Part shown: piece by piece, positions 1 through 5,694 of the stretch
How positions within the stretch are numbered: position 1 is the first letter of the stretch
Layout: every line of letters starts with the position of its first letter
The notes under the pieces: model-generated
Databases searched by the model: none
What the model saw: the letters and a program-made list of their open reading frames with translations, nothing else
What the model was told of the DNA's origin: nothing
Position numbers and translations under genes: made by a program
Assembly: GCA_017883345.1 (NCBI GenBank)
Contig: JADGNT010000277.1
Location: 1-6,736, forward strand
Reading direction: 5' to 3'
Length of the DNA: 6,736 bases
Source of the DNA: Candidatus Solibacter sp.
GTDB lineage: Bacteria > Acidobacteriota > Terriglobia > Bryobacterales > Bryobacteraceae

Positions 1-1
1 C

Positions 2-1099
2 CTGGCCGCCATCGAGGACCTGGCCGGCCAGTTGGTCGCGCGCGGCGTCCGGCGCGTCGATGGCGACATCATCGGCGACGATACCTGGTACGTCTGGCAG
101 CCCTACGCCGTCGGCTGGAGCGTCGACGATCCGCAATCCGACGATGGCCCGCCCATTTCCGCCCTCACCCTCGCCGATAACGTGCTCACCCTCTCCGTCC
201 GTCCCGGCGCCAATATCGGCGACGTCGCCGCGCTTTCCCTGCTTCCCGCCATCGAGTTCTACCGCATCGAGAACCGCGTCCGCACCGTGGCCGCCGGCGG
301 CGAACGCCGCATCCGCTTCCAACGCATCCCGGGCAGCCGCGACGCCCAGTTGTGGGGCGCCATCCCCCTGCGCGACCGCGGGCAGGAACTGCCGATCGGC
401 GTGGAAGACCCCGCGCAGTTCGCCGCCCAGGCGCTTCGTACGGCGCTCGAACGGCGCGGCGTCGCGGTGAGCGGATCCGCCATTGCCGAACACCTGTACC
501 CCGACGGCCTCGCCGACCTCGCGCAGGCCCCGGAACCCGCGTCCCCCACCGGCATCGAACTCGCCCGCCATGTTTCGGCGCCTTTGATCGAAGACCTTCG
601 CATCACCGCCAAGGTCAGCCAGAATCTTCATGCCGAACTGGCCCTGCGCGCCGTCGGCCGCGCCCGCCGCAACGTGGGCAGCTTCGAGGCAGGGATGGCG
701 GAGATGAAAACCTTCCTCGCCGAAGCCGGCATAGACCCGGCCGGCTACCACCTGATGGATGGCTCCGGCCTCAGCCGCCTCGACCTCGTTACCCCGTCCA
801 CTGTGCTCAAACTGCTGCGCCACATGTACGATTCGCCGGCGCGCGAGAAGTGGATCTCCATCCTCCCGGTGGCCGCGCAGGATGGCACCCTCAGTTCGCG
901 CTTCGGCTCCACCGCCGCCGCCGGCCGCGTGTATGCCAAGACCGGAACCTTGTCCCACGTCAGCGCGCTTTCCGGTTACCTCCAGCGGTCCGATGCCACC
1001 TGGGTGGCCTTTTCCGTCCTGGTCAATAACTACGGGGGACGCTCCGCCGCCGAAATCCGCGGTGTGATGGACCGCATTTGTAATCTAATATTGGAATAG
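2..1099 (+). CDS. dacB: D-alanyl-D-alanine carboxypeptidase/endopeptidase, PBP4 (peptidase S13) family, 5'-truncated
   Basis: Penicillin-binding protein of the S13/PBP4 class, an exported enzyme that trims or cleaves peptidoglycan peptides (DD-carboxypeptidase and DD-endopeptidase). The frame is open from base 2 and runs to TAG at 1097-1099. The start and the N-terminal part with the SxxK catalytic serine motif lie before the window, so neither that motif nor a signal peptide can be checked. The visible part begins near the inserted domain typical of PBP4 (RVDGDIIGDD, about 53-82). The second active-site motif SxN is present as SQN (617-625), followed by LHAEL. DGSGLSR, a family hallmark, is at 758-778. 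The third motif KTG (938-946) lies in YAKTGTLSHVSALSGYL. The C-terminus is complete. An in-frame TTG at 32 is internal: the upstream codons continue the same conserved helix. It is followed 14 bp later by the zinc-ribbon gene, probably on the same transcript. Family assignment is secure; carboxypeptidase versus endopeptidase activity cannot be separated from sequence. Confidence 0.93.
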   Translation: MAAIEDLAGQLVARGVRRVDGDIIGDDTWYVWQPYAVGWSVDDPQSDDGPPISALTLADNVLTLSVRPGANIGDVAALSLLPAIEFYRIENRVRTVAAGGERRIRFQRIPGSRDAQLWGAIPLRDRGQELPIGVEDPAQFAAQALRTALERRGVAVSGSAIAEHLYPDGLADLAQAPEPASPTGIELARHVSAPLIEDLRITAKVSQNLHAELALRAVGRARRNVGSFEAGMAEMKTFLAEAGIDPAGYHLMDGSGLSRLDLVTPSTVLKLLRHMYDSPAREKWISILPVAAQDGTLSSRFGSTAAAGRVYAKTGTLSHVSALSGYLQRSDATWVAFSVLVNNYGGRSAAEIRGVMDRICNLILE

Positions 1100-1113
1100 G
1101 GACTCTTTACGCC

Positions 1114-1344
1114 ATGCCGATCTACGAATACCTTTGTGCCGATTGCGGAACCAAGTTCGAGAAACTGGTCCGCCGCTCCGCCGACGCGGACTCTCTCGTT
1201 TGCCCGTCCTGCGGCCAGCAGCACCTCCAGCAGGAATTCTCGACCTTCTCCGCGCGCGCCAACGGCGCGTCGAAGAGCGCCGAAATGCCCTCCTGCCCCT
1301 CCGGCGGACGCTGCCCCACGCCCGGCATGTGCGGCATGAACTAG
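1114..1344 (+). CDS. FmdB-family small zinc-ribbon protein
   Basis: A 76-residue protein of the putative regulatory FmdB/CxxC_CXXC_SSSS type. It opens with the family signature MPIYEYLCADCG and carries two CxxC knuckles (C8/C11 and C30/C33) expected to bind one zinc ion, with FEKL-type hydrophobic and charged residues between them. The name FmdB comes from a proposed regulator of formamidase genes in methylotrophs; the actual role of these small ribbons is largely unknown, so no function is assigned. After the ribbon comes a Ser/Ala-rich linker and a Cys/Gly/Pro-rich tail with three more cysteines (C61, C67, C73). The ATG at 1114 gives the canonical N-terminus. A possible ribosome-binding site, AGGGA at 1098-1102, overlaps the dacB stop codon with 11 nt of spacing, which supports cotranscription with dacB. 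Confidence 0.87.
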   Translation: MPIYEYLCADCGTKFEKLVRRSADADSLVCPSCGQQHLQQEFSTFSARANGASKSAEMPSCPSGGRCPTPGMCGMN

Positions 1345-1463
1345 CCGCATCCGTAGCGTAGCCTTTCAGGCTGCCACGTCGGCGTCCGTGCCGACGATCT
1401 TCGAAAAATGCCGGTAGGAATACCGGCATGGCAGGCGGGACGCCTACGCTACGGATGATGCGG
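1345..1463. repeat. Palindromic intergenic element with 14-bp perfect terminal inverted repeats and internal hairpins
   Basis: The element fills the space between the convergent zinc-ribbon gene and dnaJ. Its outer arms CATCCGTAGCGTAG (1348-1361) and CTACGCTACGGATG (1444-1457) are perfect reverse complements. CCGCAT (1345-1350) and ATGCGG (1458-1463) extend the complementarity with a 3-nt offset. Inside, CTGCCA (1371-1376) can pair with TGGCAG (1429-1434), enclosing two perfect hairpins: CGTCGGC/GCCGACG (1377-1383 and 1390-1396, 6-nt loop) and ATGCCGGTA/TACCGGCAT (1408-1416 and 1421-1429, loop GGAA). AGCCT/AGGCT (1360-1364 and 1368-1372) makes a further small stem. The stems share a few bases, so not all can form at once. 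Overall it could fold as a multibranched cruciform or RNA. No protein is encoded. It resembles a REP/MITE-like dispersed element, but copy number cannot be seen from one window. Confidence 0.8.
1404..1429 (-). terminator. Intrinsic terminator candidate for the hrcA-grpE-dnaJ operon
   Basis: Read on the minus strand, a perfect 9-bp stem (ATGCCGGTA, loop TTCC, TACCGGCAT) is followed directly by TTTT, with the last stem T making a run of five. This is the classic layout of a Rho-independent terminator. It lies about 80 nt beyond the dnaJ stop codon. In the plus direction the hairpin is followed by GGCAGGCGGG, with no T tract, so it should work mainly for the leftward operon. It is embedded in the palindromic element at 1345-1463. 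Confidence 0.6.
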
Positions 1464-1510
1464 CACGAATCTGAGCCGCCCGCCTGCTGCCCACGAGCCA
1501 CTGATGCCGC

Positions 1511-2644
1511 CTACATGAAGTAGTTTTTGACTTTGTCGAAGAGGCCCTTTTCGCTGGGGTGGTTGTCGACCGGCAGAGTGTCGCGCAACTGTTCGAGGAA
1601 CTTGCGCTGCTCGCGGGTGAGGCGCGTGGGCATCTTGACGCTGACGTGAACGTAGAGATCGCCGCGTGCGCCGCTGTTGAGGATGGCGACGCCTTGGTGG
1701 CGCAACTTGAACTGCGCGGCGTTCTGGGTGCCTTCGGGGATTTTGAGCTTGTGCGGCTGGCCGAGCGTCGGCACTTCAATCTCGCAGCCGAGGGATGCCT
1801 GGGCGATATTCAGCGGGATGGTGCAGTGCAGGTCGTTTTCGTGGCGTTCGAAGAATGGGTGCTCCTTGACCTTGAGGAACACGTAGAGATCGCCGGAAGG
1901 GCCGCCGTTGGCTCCGGGTTGGCCTTCGCCGGCCAGGCGCAGGCGGTTGCCGTCATCGACGCCGGCCGGGATGTTGACCTTGAGCTTGCGCTGCACCTGG
2001 CGGTAGCCGTGGCCGTGACATTCGGAGCAGGGGTTGCGGATGATCTGGCCGCTTCCGTTGCAGGTGCTGCAGGTGCGGCGAATCGACAGGAAGTTTTGCT
2101 GGTAGAGAATTTCGCCGCGGCCGTGGCAGGTGGGGCAGTTGCTGGGCCCGCTGCCGGGTTCGCTGCCGGCGCCCTTGCAGCGCTCGCAGCGCTCCATGCG
2201 CGGCACCTGGATATCGGCGCTCATGCCGAACATGGCGTCCTCGAAGCTGAGTTCCAGATCGTAGCGCACGTCCTCGCCGCGTTGCGCGCGGGTGCGTTTG
2301 CGTCCGCCGCCGGCATTGCCGAAGAGGTCGCCGAAGCCGAAGAAATCGCCCAGGATGTCGCCGAAATCGGCGAAGGCTTCGGGGTTGTAACCGGCCGGGC
2401 CGCCGACGCCCTGCACCCCGGCATGGCCGAAGCGATCGTAGGCGGCGCGCTTCTGCGCATCGCTCAGGACGCTATAGGCCTCGCTGGCCTCCTTGAATTT
2501 CTCTTCCGCGCCGGGGTCGTCCGGATTGCGGTCGGGATGATAGCGCTTGGCGAGTTCGCGGTAGGCGCCCTTGATCTCCTGATCGCCGGCTTCCCTGGCG
2601 ACACTGAGTATTTCGTAATAATCTTTCTTCGACACGGGGTTCAC
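1511..2644 (-). CDS. dnaJ: Chaperone protein DnaJ (Hsp40, type I)
   Basis: Cytoplasmic J-domain co-chaperone that delivers unfolded substrates to DnaK and stimulates its ATPase. The 377-residue length is normal for full type I DnaJ. Domains in order: J domain (about 7-72) with the HPD triad at 36-38; Gly/Phe-rich linker (about 77-115, including [17 protein letters not shown]); a zinc-binding region with all four CxxCxGxG repeats (153-160, 170-177, 192-199, 206-213); then the two C-terminal substrate-binding domains, with GDLYV motifs near 251 and 328. The chosen start is GTG at 2644, 5 bp after the grpE stop, with AGG about 11 nt upstream. A second in-frame GTG at codon 4 (2635) would give the more usual N-terminus [10 protein letters not shown] but has no visible Shine-Dalgarno, so the start may be three codons shorter. 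It is the last gene of the hrcA-grpE-dnaJ operon, followed by the terminator candidate near 1404-1429. Confidence 0.97.
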   Translation of the reverse strand: MNPVSKKDYYEILSVAREAGDQEIKGAYRELAKRYHPDRNPDDPGAEEKFKEASEAYSVLSDAQKRAAYDRFGHAGVQGVGGPAGYNPEAFADFGDILGDFFGFGDLFGNAGGGRKRTRAQRGEDVRYDLELSFEDAMFGMSADIQVPRMERCERCKGAGSEPGSGPSNCPTCHGRGEILYQQNFLSIRRTCSTCNGSGQIIRNPCSECHGHGYRQVQRKLKVNIPAGVDDGNRLRLAGEGQPGANGGPSGDLYVFLKVKEHPFFERHENDLHCTIPLNIAQASLGCEIEVPTLGQPHKLKIPEGTQNAAQFKLRHQGVAILNSGARGDLYVHVSVKMPTRLTREQRKFLEQLRDTLPVDNHPSEKGLFDKVKNYFM

Positions 2645-2649
2645 TGCGG

Positions 2650-3189
2650 CTACGGCCTGACCGCGACCCTAACCATCGCGGGCCTGAGAAGTTTGCCTTT
2701 GAAATTATACCCCCGCTGGAACTCGGCCAGGATGGCCTGGTCTTCGGCATCCTCGGTCTGCACCCGCTCCACGGCCTGATGCAGGTTGGGGTCGAATGCT
2801 TGTCCGGCGGTTTCGATGGGTTCGAGCCCGAGCTTCTTGAGGGTGTCGGCCATGCGCTGGTAGATCAGCTCGACGCCTTTGGCGTAATCGCGGTCGGCGG
2901 TCTCCACTTTCAGGGCGCGCTCGAAATCGTCCAGGATGGGCAGCATGTCGCGCACCATATCCATGGCGGCGAACTGGAAGTAGTCCAAGCGTTCGCGTTC
3001 CCAGCGGCGGCGCGCGTTCTCGAACTCGGCGCGAGCGCGCAGCAGGCGCTCCTGGAGTTCCGCCTTTTCCGCCGCGAACTGCTCGCGTTCGGCGGCCATC
3101 GCCGCCAGTTGGCCCTCCAGAATCGAGTCGAACGGGCCGCCCTCGGCGAGCGCTTCAGGGGGATTCTCTTGGGGCTCTTGTGTATCCAC
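2650..3189 (-). CDS. grpE: Nucleotide exchange factor GrpE (DnaK co-chaperone)
   Basis: GrpE releases ADP from DnaK and acts as a homodimer in the cytoplasm. From GTG at 3189 the protein is 179 residues, within the usual range. Visible parts: a short acidic, Pro/Glu-rich N-terminal tail (1-20); a long charged helix predicted to form the dimer coiled coil (about 25-70); the motif [10 protein letters not shown] (84-93); and the C-terminal beta-domain signatures FDPNLHQAV (132-140) and [17 protein letters not shown] (160-176). The same frame is open upstream to an ATG at 3285, giving 211 residues. That extension would be very basic, overlaps the hrcA 3' end by 56 bp and does not look like GrpE, so GTG 3189 is preferred. 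The 40-bp gap after hrcA is purine-rich (GAAGAAGAAAG) but has no strong Shine-Dalgarno, so the exact start is uncertain. The dnaJ start follows 5 bp after the stop, consistent with translational coupling. Confidence 0.92.
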   Translation of the reverse strand: MDTQEPQENPPEALAEGGPFDSILEGQLAAMAAEREQFAAEKAELQERLLRARAEFENARRRWERERLDYFQFAAMDMVRDMLPILDDFERALKVETADRDYAKGVELIYQRMADTLKKLGLEPIETAGQAFDPNLHQAVERVQTEDAEDQAILAEFQRGYNFKGKLLRPAMVRVAVRP

Positions 3190-3229
3190 TGCTTTTTCGC
3201 TTCGCTTTCTTCTTCGGCGCTTCCAAATT

Positions 3230-4267
3230 CTAAAACTGCGCACTTTCCAATGCCCGGCTGGTTTGCAGCACCGCTGCAATGACACGCTCGTAGTTCATGC
3301 GCATGGGGCCCAGCACGGCTACCTTGGCGGGCAATCCGCTGGCCATGCGGATGGAGATTCCAATCAGCGCGAGGTCTTTCATCGCCGGGTGGGCTTGCTC
3401 GAGCCCGACGCGGACGGCCAACTCGCCGGGAGGCTGTTCCAGGAAGCGGTCGAGCAGTTCCATGAGGCGCCGCTTTTCTTCCAGGGCATGGAAAAGTTCG
3501 CGCATTTTCTCGCGCGTCAGGTGCAGGTCCAACCCCAGCAGGTTGCTGGCGCCTTCCATGTGGACCTGGGGCGAGGTGTCCACATCCAGCAGTCCCTTCT
3601 GCGACAACAACTGCAACTTGTGCATCGCCGCGTGATACAACTCGCGTTCATTCTCGATGCGGCGGAGGAGTTCACGGCGCGCCTGGCCGAGTTGCCAGCC
3701 GCTGAAGTTGCGGTTCACGTAATTGCAGATGGACGTCAGTTCCTCCGGGGAGGTGGGCTCCTCGATGGTGACGACGCGGTTGCGCACCATGTGGTCGCGG
3801 GTGGCGAGCACCATCAGGACGCGGCGGTCGGAGAGCGGGACGAGTTGGATCTGATCGAGTTCCTGGGCCAGTTCCGGGATGGCGGCGGCGATGCCGACGT
3901 TGCGCGTCAGTTCCACCAGGATGTAGGAGGAGCGCTCGACGCGCTCGCCGACGGTATCGAGGGCGCGGAACTCGTTGGTCATGCGATCCGAGTCGGTGGC
4001 GGTCACGCGGCTGGTGGCCAGCGAACTGACGAAGAAACGGAAAGCCTTCTCGGTGGGCACGCGGCCGGCGGAGGTGTGCGGCTGGGAGAGGTAGCCTTCG
4101 TCGGCGAGGTCCGCCATCACATTGCGGATGGAGGCCGGACTCAGGGTATTGTGGCGGCACTTCGAAATGGTGCGAGATCCCACCGGTTCCCCGGTATCGA
4201 TATACGCCCGGACAATCGAAGTCAGAATGTCGCGATACCTGAAATTGAGCGGCGCGTCCGTTCTCAT
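3230..4267 (-). CDS. hrcA: Heat-inducible transcription repressor HrcA
   Basis: HrcA represses class I heat-shock genes by binding the CIRCE operator, with its activity tuned by GroEL. The 345-residue length is typical. The N-terminal winged-helix region (about 8-75) contains RYRDILTSIVRAYIDTGEPV, then SRTIS, SPASIRNVMADLADEGYL and the wing signature QPHTSAGRVPTEKAFRFF. The middle is the GAF-like dimerisation part of the family, and the C-terminus carries the expected LGPMRMNYERVI near 319-330. The ATG at 4267 gives the normal HrcA N-terminus; AAGGG (4271-4275) is only 3 nt upstream, a tight ribosome-binding site. It is the first gene of the operon and is presumably autoregulated, although no CIRCE sequence is visible upstream. 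Confidence 0.96.
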   Translation of the reverse strand: MRTDAPLNFRYRDILTSIVRAYIDTGEPVGSRTISKCRHNTLSPASIRNVMADLADEGYLSQPHTSAGRVPTEKAFRFFVSSLATSRVTATDSDRMTNEFRALDTVGERVERSSYILVELTRNVGIAAAIPELAQELDQIQLVPLSDRRVLMVLATRDHMVRNRVVTIEEPTSPEELTSICNYVNRNFSGWQLGQARRELLRRIENERELYHAAMHKLQLLSQKGLLDVDTSPQVHMEGASNLLGLDLHLTREKMRELFHALEEKRRLMELLDRFLEQPPGELAVRVGLEQAHPAMKDLALIGISIRMASGLPAKVAVLGPMRMNYERVIAAVLQTSRALESAQF

Positions 4268-4300
4268 AGACCCTTGAGTATCAACACTTCCCTACTGACT

Positions 4301-4330
4301 AGTTTAGTTTGCCGCGGGGCAACGGGTCAA
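4301..4330 (-). promoter_or_regulatory. Candidate sigma70-type promoter of hrcA-grpE-dnaJ, with palindrome in the spacer
   Basis: On the minus strand TTGACC (4325-4330, 5 of 6 matches to the -35 consensus) is separated by 18 bp from TAAACT (4301-4306, 4 of 6 matches to the -10 consensus). This predicts transcription starting roughly 25-30 nt upstream of the hrcA ATG. The spacer contains a small inverted repeat, TTGCC-GCGG-GGCAA (plus-strand reading, 4309-4322), well placed to be an operator. Assignment rests on consensus matching and position alone. Confidence 0.4.
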
Positions 4331-4353
4331 ATGGGGGTGGGGAGATGCGTCTT

Positions 4354-4480
4354 GACGCGGAGACGCGGAGACGCTGAGGAAAACGCGGAGAACACACAAG
4401 AGAATGGGCGCATGGCTTCCCTTCAGGCAGAAGAAAGTCAAAACCTGAGAGCGCGGAGGAAGCGGAGAAGAGCGCGGCGG
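4354..4480. repeat. Purine-rich degenerate repeat tract with tandem 8-bp units
   Basis: On the plus strand GACGCGGA occurs twice head to tail (4354-4361, 4362-4369), followed by the one-mismatch copy GACGCTGA (4370-4377). ACGCGGAG then recurs at 4383-4390, and related GCGCGGAGGAAGCGGAG blocks occupy about 4450-4480. The tract lies between the rlmN stop and the hrcA promoter, outside any credible gene. Its minus-strand reading would give low-complexity Leu/Arg/Ser peptide of the kind often mis-annotated as small proteins. Repeats of the general form ACGCGGAGACGCGGAG are familiar as dispersed intergenic sequence in several environmental phyla, but no copy count can be made here. No clear terminator for rlmN is visible in this gap. 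Confidence 0.6.
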
Positions 4481-4487
4481 GGGAGGG

Positions 4488-5558
4488 TCACGGGTGTACT
4501 GGGCGGGGTGGCAGTGCCGGAGCGATGGCCGGTTGCGAGTTGCTCTTGAGTTGGCCGCAGGCGGCGTAGATATCGAGCCCGCGCGGCTTGCGCACGAAGC
4601 AGGGAAGTCCGCGGCGGACGATGTTCTGGAAGCTGGCAACGCGCTCGGGAAGCGGCGTGGCGTAGGGGATTCCAGGCCCGGGATTGAGGGCGATCAGGTT
4701 GACTTTGGCGTTGAGGTTGGCGAGCAGTTTGACTACGCGGCGCGCGTCGGAATCGGTATCGTTGACTCGATCGAGCAGCACGTATTCGAAGGTGAGTTTC
4801 TCCCAGGGACGCAGCGGGTAGGCCTGGCAGGCGGCCAGCAGATCCTTCAGGTGATATTTCCGCGTAATCGGCATGAGTTGCTGCCGCTGCTCTTCGGTGG
4901 AGGCGTTGAGGGAGATGGCAAGTTTGGGGCGGACCGGTTCGCGGCCGAGTTCGGCGATCTGGGGGATGATGCCGGCCGTGGAGACCGTGATGCGGCGGGG
5001 GGAGAGGGCGAAGCCCGCGGGGTCGAGCAGAATGCGGGTGGCTTTGACGACATTCGGCAGGTTCAGGAGCGGCTCGCCCTGCCCCATCATGACGATGTTG
5101 AGGCGGCCGCCCTCCTGGCGGAGTTGGTTTTCCTGCGTCACCAGCAGCACCTGGCCGACGATCTCGCCGGCGGAGAGGCTGCGTTCCAGGCCCATGAGGG
5201 CGGTCATGCAGAACTTGCAATCCACCGGACAGCCCACCTGGCTGGAGATGCAGATGGTGTCGCGCTCGCCTTCGGGCATGAGCACGGTTTCGACGGTGCG
5301 GCCGTCGGCCAGGCGGAGCAGGTAGCGGCGCGTACCGTCGGTGGATTCGAAAAGGCGGTCGACCGTGGGGAGGCCCAGGGCGTGCCGTTCGGCGAGTTCC
5401 TGGCGAAGGCGGACGGGCAGGGTGGAGATCTGCGCGAGATCCGCGGCTTGGCCGTGGTAGAGGGCTTGGTAGATTTGACGGGCGCGGTACCCAGGCTGAT
5501 CGGGGCCGAGGGCCTCACGGAGATCGGTCAGGTCCATGCCCACGAGCGGTTGGGACAT
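4488..5558 (-). CDS. rlmN: Dual-specificity RNA methyltransferase RlmN (23S rRNA A2503 / tRNA A37 C2-methyltransferase)
   Basis: Cytoplasmic radical-SAM enzyme that methylates C2 of an adenine in the peptidyl-transferase centre of 23S rRNA and of A37 in some tRNAs. The 356-residue length is normal. The radical-SAM cluster motif CxxxCxxC is at C110, C114 and C117 (GCPVDCKFC). An upstream cysteine, C103 in ICISSQVGC, has the same spacing as in characterised RlmN. The SAM-binding MGQGEP is at 158-163, and the catalytic cysteine is C334 in the conserved YAACGQL near the C-terminus. Retention of the AACGQL cysteine and the overall layout fit RlmN; the related resistance enzyme Cfr shares this mechanism, but nothing here points to Cfr. 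The tail after CGQL is a short Pro/Ala-rich stretch. The start is ATG at 5558 with only a weak GGA upstream. It is transcribed in the same direction as hrcA, but a 220-bp gap with its own promoter candidate suggests separate transcription. Confidence 0.95.
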   Translation of the reverse strand: MSQPLVGMDLTDLREALGPDQPGYRARQIYQALYHGQAADLAQISTLPVRLRQELAERHALGLPTVDRLFESTDGTRRYLLRLADGRTVETVLMPEGERDTICISSQVGCPVDCKFCMTALMGLERSLSAGEIVGQVLLVTQENQLRQEGGRLNIVMMGQGEPLLNLPNVVKATRILLDPAGFALSPRRITVSTAGIIPQIAELGREPVRPKLAISLNASTEEQRQQLMPITRKYHLKDLLAACQAYPLRPWEKLTFEYVLLDRVNDTDSDARRVVKLLANLNAKVNLIALNPGPGIPYATPLPERVASFQNIVRRGLPCFVRKPRGLDIYAACGQLKSNSQPAIAPALPPRPVHP

Positions 5559-5694
5559 GCTATTCCAGTCTAGCGGATACAGGAGTCCGGGGGGCCGCTC
5601 CCACTCCGCTGGCTGTGGGGCTGTGGGAAGGTGCTACAACTGAAAACTGCCTAAAGGTGCTACAACTAAAATAGGCTCCTTCCCCTCTTTTGCA
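5559..5694. repeat. Divergent intergenic region with two direct-repeat pairs
   Basis: This spacer separates the divergent rlmN and M16 protease genes. AAGGTGCTACAACT occurs at 5628-5641 and again, identical, at 5654-5667 (26-bp period). Just before it, GGCTGTGG is duplicated in tandem (5611-5618 and 5619-5626). The second 14-bp copy runs into TAAAAT (5667-5672), a 5-of-6 match to a -10 box about 23 bp before the protease ATG, but no good -35 box is seen at normal spacing. The repeats could be regulator sites or simple duplications. No RNA gene or ORF is visible. Confidence 0.6.

Noticed and set aside
32..34. TTG as the start codon of dacB
   Set aside because: The frame is open upstream to the window edge with PBP4-like sequence, and the catalytic SxxK motif must lie further upstream, so TTG is internal.
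1559..2779. 406-codon plus-strand ORF opposite dnaJ and the grpE end
   Set aside because: It is antisense to a textbook DnaJ with all motifs; its Ala/Val/Gly-rich translation is the usual product of reading GC-rich codons backwards.
3189..3230. Frameshifted acidic GrpE N-terminus in the hrcA-grpE gap
   Set aside because: One alternative frame reads [12 protein letters not shown], but the purine-rich composition alone would give this and the protein from GTG 3189 is already complete.
4276..4284. GAGTATCAA as a CIRCE half-site
   Set aside because: Only 6 of 9 matches to GAGTGCTAA, and the sequence nine bases away does not resemble the partner TTAGCACTC.
3263..4549. 428-codon plus-strand ORF opposite hrcA
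   Set aside because: It mirrors hrcA codons and then runs through intergenic repeat sequence; no recognisable domain.
4438..5220. 260-codon minus-strand ORF overlapping rlmN in another frame
   Set aside because: Arg/Pro/Ser-rich translation typical of an out-of-frame shadow; rlmN in the overlapping frame has full family motifs.
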